Of a stretch of 6,180 nucleotides of DNA, positions 1 to 5,129 are shown piece by piece. The position numbers and the translations under genes were made by a program. Source of the DNA: Dyella_B sp035508595 (lineage in GTDB: Bacteria; Pseudomonadota; Gammaproteobacteria; Xanthomonadales; Rhodanobacteraceae); the NCBI GenBank assembly GCA_035508595.1, contig DATJMR010000190.1, positions 1 through 6,180 of the forward strand, read 5' to 3'. Each line of letters starts with the position of its first letter. The stretch's first letter is position 1. The notes beneath the pieces are model-generated. The model was not told the DNA's origin. It saw nothing but the letters and a program-made list of their open reading frames with translations, and did no database searches.

Positions 1-1503
1 CGCATCGAGCACTTGCGGATGGGTGGCTGTGTCGCGCGCGGCGCCAATCACCTCGGCAGGCGCTCCGGCCAGCCCTTTGTTGAAGTGAAACTCGACATCC
101 CACAAGCGCGAACACGCGAAGATCGCTTCGGCCAGCGCCGCTTGTCGATCTTTACGCAGCAACGACGCCGGCAACCACGCCGATTGAAAACCGTGAATAA
201 ACCAGCCGACCTGTCCTTGGTCGCCCGCCCACAACACGTGGTTGCGCGGCGCGCCGTCGCGATCGTCGTCCACCATGGCACCCGGAACATGCTTGCGGAA
301 AAATTCGGCATCCCAGAAATGCTGTGCGGGCACCGCGAGAGTCTGCACAGGCTGAACAAAAGTGTAATCTTTTCGCGCGCGAACCCAGTCCAGAAACGGT
401 TGCCATGTCGCCTGCGCCTGCTGCTGCGTCAAGCCCTGAAACACCATGGAAAGACGCAACACGTTGTCGCCGGTAAAAGCGATTTGCTCGCCCCAATGCC
501 GATTGAAAAGATCGCTCTGATAGAAACTCACGACCTTCGCAATCAGCGCACGATACGCCTCGTCCGATGCCGCTTTGATTTTCCCGAAAACACCGCCGAA
601 AAATTCCGGCAACGCATGCGTGCGCAACGTCAAGCGCGTCACGATGCCAAGACTGCCGCCCCCGCCGCCTTTGATCCCCCAGAACAAATCCGGATTCGTG
701 CATGCGTTGGCGATGCGCGCCACGCCATCGGCGGTGACGATCTCCGCCTCGATCAACCCGGATGCCGCCGTACCGAAGTTCTTGGAGAAACTGCCGAAAC
801 CGCCGCTCTGAATCAGCCCGGCTACGCCGACGGTGGTACATCCGCCGCCTTGCACGTAGCGGCCGCCGTGCGTGGTGACCGCGTCGTACGCGTCGATCCA
901 CATCGCACCCGATTGCACGCTCACCGCCGGTTGCGGCGTATGCGAGCCTTCGCAGCCCTGCCCCACGAAAGCGTCGTGCAGCGTCACGGCGTTCATATGC
1001 CGCGTCCATACAAGCAAAGAATCGGGGGCGTCCGATGTGCCCTGGTAACTGTGACCGCCGCCTTTCACGACCAGACGAAGATGGTGCTCGCGCGCGAAAT
1101 CGACAGCCGCAACGACATCCGCCGTGTTTTGCGCCGCGACGGCGTATGCGCTGGGCTGCGATCGCCAGGCATCGACCCACCCGCTGGTCTGGGTCAGTGC
1201 CGGCTGATCGCCGATGTAGAAGGGATTTTTGATGTGCTTGAGTGCTTCGGCGCACGCGGCATCGGAAGCCGAGCAGCGCGCAAACGGCGACTGCAACGTC
1301 TGCAACCGCCCGCCGACCGCTTGGTTCAGCTCGTTCCACTGTGCGGGTGATGGCCAGCCGGGTTCGCCGGGCCGCACCCGGGAACGCAACACGCGGGATA
1401 CTTTCTTGCCAGTGGCCGCCCAGGCCGAGCCGACCCCAGCGGCCATGACGCCCGGCAGAAAGGGAATCGCCAACGCCGCTTTCAAAAGCTCTCGCCTGTT
1501 CAT
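1..1503 (-). CDS. Tat-exported FAD-linked oxidase, BBE-like (3' end beyond window)
   Basis: Translating the minus strand from the ATG at 1503 gives 501 codons open to the window edge; the C-terminus is missing. Residues 3-7 (RRELL, then K) form a twin-arginine motif, followed by a hydrophobic stretch and a likely cleavage site around AWA-A at residues 27-30, so export is probably by Tat after folding with cofactor. A PCMH-type FAD-binding domain spans about 115-300. It has VVKGGGHSYQG (His151) and QGGGCTTVGVAGL (Cys222), the two residues that in berberine-bridge-enzyme-like oxidases attach FAD covalently through His and Cys. Further flavin-fold signatures are SGGFGSFSKNFG (234-245) and LFWGIKGGGGSLGIVT (274-289). 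The substrate domain follows; the C-terminal BBE segment would lie past the edge. Family members oxidise sugars, alcohols or secondary metabolites, and the substrate cannot be told here. An in-frame ATG at 1533 lacks a good ribosome site and would put ten residues before the Tat motif, so 1503 is preferred. It lies 123 bp downstream of the reductase gene on the same strand and may be co-transcribed. Confidence 0.9.
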   Translation of the reverse strand, partial: MNRRELLKAALAIPFLPGVMAAGVGSAWAATGKKVSRVLRSRVRPGEPGWPSPAQWNELNQAVGGRLQTLQSPFARCSASDAACAEALKHIKNPFYIGDQPALTQTSGWVDAWRSQPSAYAVAAQNTADVVAAVDFAREHHLRLVVKGGGHSYQGTSDAPDSLLVWTRHMNAVTLHDAFVGQGCEGSHTPQPAVSVQSGAMWIDAYDAVTTHGGRYVQGGGCTTVGVAGLIQSGGFGSFSKNFGTAASGLIEAEIVTADGVARIANACTNPDLFWGIKGGGGGSLGIVTRLTLRTHALPEFFGGVFGKIKAASDEAYRALIAKVVSFYQSDLFNRHWGEQIAFTGDNVLRLSMVFQGLTQQQAQATWQPFLDWVRARKDYTFVQPVQTLAVPAQHFWDAEFFRKHVPGAMVDDDRDGAPRNHVLWAGDQGQVGWFIHGFQSAWLPASLLRKDRQAALAEAIFACSRLWDVEFHFNKGLAGAPAEVIGAARDTATHPQVLDA

Positions 1504-1509
1504 GATTGC

Positions 1510-1515
1510 TCTCCC
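1510..1515 (-). promoter_or_regulatory. Ribosome binding site of the flavoprotein gene
   Basis: On the minus strand GGGAGA lies 6 bases before the ATG at 1503. It selects this start over the in-frame ATG at 1533, which has no comparable purine-rich element. Confidence 0.6.
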
Positions 1516-1546
1516 GGACGGAATGGCCACCATAGTGGAGCCGCGC

Positions 1547-1563
1547 AGCGCCAGCGCCAGCGC
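1547..1563. repeat. Short tandem hexamer repeat (AGCGCC, about 2.8 copies)
   Basis: The plus strand reads AGCGCC, AGCGCC, AGCGC in immediate succession, in the gap between the reductase stop and the flavoprotein start. It may be a chance product of GC-rich sequence. No regulatory role is evident, but copy number could vary between strains. Confidence 0.5.
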
Positions 1564-1626
1564 AATGGGATCGATGGCAGCGAGCGTGTGACGAACGGAG
1601 GAGCCTTAGGGACGAAGCAGCGGTTC

Positions 1627-2556
1627 TTAGCTGGACCGATCGCGCCTGATCTCGTACGCCTTCAAGTTTGTGTAAGCCAGACGCAACATCGGCAACGCCA
1701 ATCCTGCCCCTTCGCCGCGCGCCAGCAGATCGCCGATGACGTGATCGGCTTCTATGGGGCCACCTTGCTCCAGATCGCGCATCATCGAAGCGCTCAGCGT
1801 CGAGCCTGCTTCGGTCAGCATGAAGCGGGTGCGTTGCATCACTGTCTCGCCGGGTGTGTGGCCGTTCGATTCGGCAACACGACAGCAATCGTCCACCAGA
1901 TCGAGCGTTGCCTGCGCTCCGCCCGGCGCGGCGACGATGTCGCCGATGGGAGCGCGCATCAAGCAGGTAATCCCGGCCAGGGAGGCCAAGAACACCCATT
2001 TGTTCCACATGTCTTGCAGGACGGTCGTACTCGCGCTCGAATCGAAACGCGCATGAGAGAAGGCTTGCGCGATACGCTCGATGCGCTCGGACCGGCTGCC
2101 GTCGCGCTCGCCGAACGTCAAGTTGTGCCAGGCGCTGAGATGGCGCACCACGCCTTCGGCATCCAGCGTCACCGGAATCGAGCACAGACCGCCGAGCACA
2201 CGTTGCTGGCCAAAGCGCGTATCCAGCAAATCCAGGTGTTGCATGCCGTTGAGCAACGGCAAGACCGCCGTTTGCGCGCCGATGGCCGGAGCCATGTCCT
2301 CGATGGCCTGGGCCAAGTGATAAGCCTTGCAGCTGAGAATGACCAGATCGAATGTTTCGCTCAATGCATGCGCTTGCACCGTGGGCGGTGAAGGTAGCGT
2401 GACATCGCCGGCAGGGCTTCGAATCGTCAGCCCGTCGCGCGCCAACGCCTCGGCACGCGCTTTGCGGACCAGAAATGTGACGTCTTGCCCGCTCTCCAGC
2501 AGACGACCGCCGAAATAACCACCGATGGCGCCCGCGCCTACCACCAAAATCTTCAT
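1627..2556 (-). CDS. panE: 2-dehydropantoate 2-reductase (ketopantoate reductase) family protein
   Basis: This 309-residue cytoplasmic enzyme has the usual family length (about 290-310). The N-terminus, MKILVVGAGAIGGYFGG, is a Rossmann GxGxxG nucleotide-binding loop. Residues lining up with the E. coli PanE active site are present: Lys77 in LSCKAYH, Asn103 in LLNGMQ, the catalytic Lys186 in MWNKW, and Glu269 in GPIEADHVIGDLL, preceded by SASMMRDL as in the family. The reaction of the family is NADPH-dependent reduction of 2-dehydropantoate to pantoate in pantothenate and CoA synthesis. Many genomes carry paralogues acting on other 2-oxo acids, and no panB, panC or panD is adjacent, so the symbol marks the family rather than proven orthology. 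The start ATG at 2556 leads directly into the Rossmann strand, although the upstream ribosome site is weak. The stop is TAA at 1627-1629. The flavoprotein gene follows 123 bp downstream on the same strand. Confidence 0.88.
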   Translation of the reverse strand: MKILVVGAGAIGGYFGGRLLESGQDVTFLVRKARAEALARDGLTIRSPAGDVTLPSPPTVQAHALSETFDLVILSCKAYHLAQAIEDMAPAIGAQTAVLPLLNGMQHLDLLDTRFGQQRVLGGLCSIPVTLDAEGVVRHLSAWHNLTFGERDGSRSERIERIAQAFSHARFDSSASTTVLQDMWNKWVFLASLAGITCLMRAPIGDIVAAPGGAQATLDLVDDCCRVAESNGHTPGETVMQRTRFMLTEAGSTLSASMMRDLEQGGPIEADHVIGDLLARGEGAGLALPMLRLAYTNLKAYEIRRDRSS

Positions 2557-2589
2557 GGCTCTATCGCCTGTGCATGAACGAATCTACGC

Positions 2590-2618
2590 ATTATCCGCCA
2601 TTCGTTCCGCGCTTTACC
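2590..2618 (-). promoter_or_regulatory. Possible promoter of the reductase gene
   Basis: On the minus strand GATAAT (2595-2590) matches five of six bases of the sigma-70 -10 consensus. With a 17-base spacer the -35 position reads GGTAAA (2618-2613), a poor match. Transcription would start near 2583 and give a leader of about 26 bases before the ATG at 2556. The placement is sensible, but the weak -35 keeps this tentative. Confidence 0.33.
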
Positions 2619-2717
2619 GCACCGACGCGCGAGGCAGCGCGTCACACGACGTTTTCGCTGTTTGACGTCGTCATTCTTGGAGCCTTTGTCCGGGCTTTTT
2701 CCGCACCAGCGATATCT

Positions 2718-2735
2718 GGCGTGTACAAACACGCC
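2718..2735. repeat. Perfect inverted repeat, 7-bp stem with 4-base loop
   Basis: GGCGTGT, ACAA, ACACGCC forms a perfect 7-bp stem. No T-run follows on either strand, so it is not a typical intrinsic terminator. It lies about 157 bp before the secreted-protein start and 162 bp before the reductase start. It could be an operator for a dimeric regulator, a leader hairpin, or chance. Confidence 0.5.
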
Positions 2736-2878
2736 GTGTTGGTCGAGCGTCGGTGTCTTCGCCGCATCAAACGGGTCCGCGCTTTTCTGCGACTAGCGTC
2801 GGAAACGCAGGGTACATGACAGGCACTGGCAAACCGGCGCATGCTTCGCCCAGGGCCTGATCGGCATGAGTCCTCTGT

Positions 2879-2883
2879 GGAGG
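2879..2883 (+). promoter_or_regulatory. Strong ribosome binding site that fixes the start of the secreted protein
   Basis: GGAGG lies 8 bases before the ATG at 2892. An in-frame ATG at 2841 has no such site and would add 17 polar and charged residues in front of the signal peptide, so 2892 is the start. Confidence 0.75.
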
Positions 2884-2891
2884 CCACTGTC

Positions 2892-3455
2892 ATGTTTATT
2901 TCACGCATCGTCCTGGCTGCGCTCGTCGCGGCTCTCGGCTCGACCCAGGTCGCCCGCGCATCGAACCCGGCCTCCTTCAACGTGCTGGTGAACGGCGACG
3001 ACGGCAAGCCCATCATGTTTCAGAGCACTTCCGCGCTGAAAAAAGGCGACGTGATCGTGGTACACGCGTTCAATGCGCGCCCCGTGATGATTCTGCAGGT
3101 TGCAATGTGCGATGCCGATTGCCCGCATATGCACTTGGTGAAGACGATCCCGCTGTTTCCGTATTACGCCGGCGCGTCGGGCGTCGCGAATCATCGTTTT
3201 GCAATTCCCGAAGACGGCCGTGTTTCGTTTTGGGTGCAGCAACTCAGCGGTGCGATCAGCACGCCGGTCATCACGATGAACGGCGCCTGGAGCGTCAACT
3301 TCGTCAATCGCTTTATGAGTTTCCAGACACCCATGCTGTATCCAGACTCGCAACCCATGCATGCCAATGCGTTGAGGCTTGACGACGGCACACTGCGTGC
3401 CCGCTATTTTCACAATACGTTTGTCACCGTCAGTCTCGCCCGTTCGAATGGCTGA
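2892..3455 (+). CDS. Secreted hypothetical protein with signal peptide and Cys/His cluster
   Basis: The product has 187 residues. The N-terminus (MFISRIVLAALVAALG) is a classic Sec signal peptide: Arg5, a hydrophobic core, and a likely cut after ARA at 21-23, leaving a mature protein of about 164 residues starting SNPASF. There is no lipobox cysteine, so it is probably soluble in the periplasm or secreted. I do not recognise the family. The mature part looks rich in beta strands, with alternating hydrophobic stretches such as DVIVVHAF (53-60) and VSFWVQQL (111-118). The only cysteines, Cys73 and Cys77, sit in CDADCPHMH with His79 and His81. They could form a disulphide or bind a metal, but the spacing is not the CxxCH of c-type cytochromes. 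The glycerol kinase gene starts 83 bp downstream in the same direction, and no terminator is visible between them, so co-transcription is possible without implying a shared role. Confidence 0.85.
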   Translation: MFISRIVLAALVAALGSTQVARASNPASFNVLVNGDDGKPIMFQSTSALKKGDVIVVHAFNARPVMILQVAMCDADCPHMHLVKTIPLFPYYAGASGVANHRFAIPEDGRVSFWVQQLSGAISTPVITMNGAWSVNFVNRFMSFQTPMLYPDSQPMHANALRLDDGTLRARYFHNTFVTVSLARSNG

Positions 3456-3538
3456 CTGAATACGCGTCTTCCCTCTCCCCGCCACGCTTGGCACCATGCG
3501 CGTACTTCGATCGTCGCATCGGTCAGACGGGAACCAAG

Positions 3539-5041
3539 ATGGATCGCACTTATATCCTTGCCATCGACCAGGGCACGACCAGTTCGCGTGCCATGCTGTT
3601 CAACCGCAGCGGCGCGATAGCGGGCCTAGCGCAACGCGAATTCGGCCAACTGTTTCCGCAACCCGGGTGGGTGGAGCACGACCCGCGCGAAATTCTCGCG
3701 AGCGTGCGAAGCACCATTGTCGAAGTACTCACCAAGACGCAGGTCAGCGCCACACAGATTGCCAGCATCGGCATCACCAACCAACGCGAAACGACCGTCG
3801 TGTGGGATCGCACCACAGGACAGGCGATCTACAACGCCATCGTGTGGCAATCCCGTCAAACGGTGGGTATCTGCGAACAACTCAAAGCCGACGGCTACGA
3901 ACCGCTGGTGCGCGAACGTACGGGCCTGCTGATCGACGCCTACTTTGCCGGCACGAAAGCGAAGTGGATACTGGATCGCGTCGAAGGCGCGCACGAACGC
4001 GCGGCACGCGGCGAGCTGCTGTTCGGCACCATCGACAGTTGGTTGATCTGGCATCTCTCGGAAGATCGCGCGCACATCACCGATATCACCAATGCATCGC
4101 GCACGTTGCTGTACGACATCCACCAACGGCGCTGGTGCCCGGAGCTGCTGGACATGCTGGGTATACCGGCAGCCATGCTGCCTGAGGTCCGCTCCTGCAG
4201 CGAGGTCTATACCCACACCGATGCCACGCAATTCTTCGGTCAACGCCTGCCCATCGCGGGTGTCGCGGGCGATCAACAAGCCGCGTTGTTCGGCCAGGCA
4301 TGTTTCGAACCCGGCATGGCGAAAAACACCTACGGTACCGGCTGCTTTTTGTTGATGAATACCGGCACGGAGGCGGTGCGTTCGGAACACGGCCTGCTGA
4401 CAACGATCGCCTGGGACTTGGGCGGCAATGTGGAATACGCGCTGGAAGGCAGCATTTTCGTGGCAGGTTCAGCCGTGCAATGGCTGCGCGATGGCTTGCG
4501 CATGCTGGACACCTCACCTGATTCGGAAGGTTACGCCGAACGCGTAGCGTCTACCGAAGGCGTCTATTGCGTGCCCGCGTTCGTGGGGCTGGGCGCACCC
4601 TATTGGCGCAGCGATGCGCGCGGCGCCATGTTCGGCCTGACCCGTGGCACGCGCAAGGAACATTTCGTACGTGCAGTACTGGAATCGCTCGCCTATCAAA
4701 CGCGCGACGTGCTCGGTGCGATGCAGGCCGACGCCGGGCTCACGCTCAAAGCGCTGCGCGCGGACGGCGCCGCTATCGCCAACGATTTTCTCGCCCAGTT
4801 TCAGGCCGACATCCTGGATGTCACCCTGGCCCGCCCCAAGGTTTACGAAACCACGGCACTGGGCGCGGCCTATCTCGCCGGCCTTGCGACGGGTTTTTGG
4901 GAAAGCCGCGAACAAATTGCCCGGCAATGGCAGGCAGAACGCGAATTCGAACCTCGCATGCCCTCAGTGGAAAGAGAGGCGCTTTACGCCGGCTGGAAGC
5001 GCGCGGTGCAGGCCACCCTGGTGTTCGGCGATCCTGCCTGA
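3539..5041 (+). CDS. glpK: Glycerol kinase
   Basis: This 500-residue cytoplasmic FGGY-family kinase phosphorylates glycerol with ATP to glycerol 3-phosphate, the entry step of glycerol catabolism. It aligns almost gap-free with E. coli GlpK (about 501 residues), so the numbering agrees. The phosphate-binding start is AIDQGTTSSR (8-17). Glycerol-contacting residues are all present: Arg83 and Glu84 (NQRETT), Trp103, Tyr135, Asp245 and Gln246 (GDQQAALFGQ), and Phe270 (YGTGCF). Gly234 and Arg236, the positions that bind the inhibitor fructose 1,6-bisphosphate in E. coli, are kept. One oddity is that the conserved nucleotide-site DGGA reads DGAA, so Ala411 replaces Gly411, while Asn415 remains. 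The start at 3539 gives the family N-terminus (MDRTYILAID) and has a GGGA-type site about 6-7 bases upstream. An in-frame ATG at 3488 would add 17 residues the family lacks. No glpF, glpD or glpR is visible nearby. Confidence 0.97.
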   Translation: MDRTYILAIDQGTTSSRAMLFNRSGAIAGLAQREFGQLFPQPGWVEHDPREILASVRSTIVEVLTKTQVSATQIASIGITNQRETTVVWDRTTGQAIYNAIVWQSRQTVGICEQLKADGYEPLVRERTGLLIDAYFAGTKAKWILDRVEGAHERAARGELLFGTIDSWLIWHLSEDRAHITDITNASRTLLYDIHQRRWCPELLDMLGIPAAMLPEVRSCSEVYTHTDATQFFGQRLPIAGVAGDQQAALFGQACFEPGMAKNTYGTGCFLLMNTGTEAVRSEHGLLTTIAWDLGGNVEYALEGSIFVAGSAVQWLRDGLRMLDTSPDSEGYAERVASTEGVYCVPAFVGLGAPYWRSDARGAMFGLTRGTRKEHFVRAVLESLAYQTRDVLGAMQADAGLTLKALRADGAAIANDFLAQFQADILDVTLARPKVYETTALGAAYLAGLATGFWESREQIARQWQAEREFEPRMPSVEREALYAGWKRAVQATLVFGDPA

Positions 5042-5058
5042 TTCTGTCGAAAATCGCT

Positions 5059-5087
5059 GGCTACCATCGCCAACGCTGTTCTAGACT
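5059..5087 (+). promoter_or_regulatory. Possible promoter of the metallopeptidase gene
   Basis: TAGACT at 5082-5087 matches four of six -10 consensus bases in a TTCTAGACTGAC context, with an unconvincing -35 (GGCTAC, 5059-5064) at 17-base spacing. The start point would fall near 5094, where the leader hairpin begins. No terminator separates glpK (ending 5041) from this gene, so readthrough from glpK is an alternative. Confidence 0.3.
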
Positions 5088-5093
5088 GACTCA

Positions 5094-5111
5094 GCGCATC
5101 GGGGGATGCGC
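5094..5111 (+). repeat. Leader hairpin upstream of the metallopeptidase gene
   Basis: GCGCATC, GGGG, GATGCGC is a perfect 7-bp GC-rich stem with a 4-G loop, ending 18 bases before the start codon and 5 bases before the ribosome site. No U-run follows (CCACAAAG), so it is a poor intrinsic terminator for glpK. It may act as a 5' stabilising stem or influence initiation. Confidence 0.55.
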
Positions 5112-5116
5112 CACAA

Positions 5117-5122
5117 AGGGGA
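5117..5122 (+). promoter_or_regulatory. Ribosome binding site of the metallopeptidase gene
   Basis: AGGGGA lies 7 bases before the ATG at 5130. A second purine run, AAGGAA at 5124-5129, abuts the start codon and is too close to be the main site. Confidence 0.65.
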
Positions 5123-5129
5123 TAAGGAA

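Larger units (their letters stand above)
2557..2891. other. Divergent intergenic region, no convincing gene
   Basis: This 335-bp stretch separates the leftward reductase gene from the rightward secreted-protein gene, so both promoters should lie within or close to it. I see a plausible leftward -10 element (2590-2595), a perfect inverted repeat (2718-2735), and AGCGTCGG occurring twice (near 2750 and 2800). An open frame at 2574-2819 (+) lacks a ribosome site and resembles no protein family I know, so I do not call it. I could not settle on a promoter for the rightward gene. Confidence 0.6.

Noticed and set aside
13..1350. A 445-codon open frame on the plus strand
   Set aside because: It lies antisense to the flavoprotein and gives Arg-rich, low-complexity sequence with no motif. 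The minus-strand product has a Tat signal and FAD-binding signatures.
152..2185. A 677-codon open frame on the minus strand
   Set aside because: It spans parts of both the flavoprotein and the reductase in another frame. Those genes have clear motifs throughout, while this frame gives Arg/Ser-rich sequence with no recognisable domain, typical of a GC-rich shadow.
2574..2819. An 81-codon open frame in the divergent intergenic region
   Set aside because: There is no ribosome binding site, its start overlaps the expected leader of the reductase gene, and the product resembles no known family. It could be real but cannot be supported.
2642..3016. A 124-codon minus-strand open frame overlapping the secreted-protein start
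   Set aside because: It overlaps the well-supported signal peptide region on the other strand and shows no ribosome site or domain.
3108..3134. Haem c attachment motif in the small secreted protein
   Set aside because: The spacing is CxxxC followed by PH, not CxxCH, and there is only one such site with no other cytochrome features.
3488..3538. N-terminal extension of glycerol kinase from an upstream in-frame ATG
   Set aside because: The 17 extra residues are absent from the family; the start at 3539 aligns with the E. coli N-terminus and has its own ribosome site.
5094..5111. Intrinsic terminator for glpK
   Set aside because: The stem is good but there is no following U-run, and it sits right next to the metallopeptidase ribosome site.
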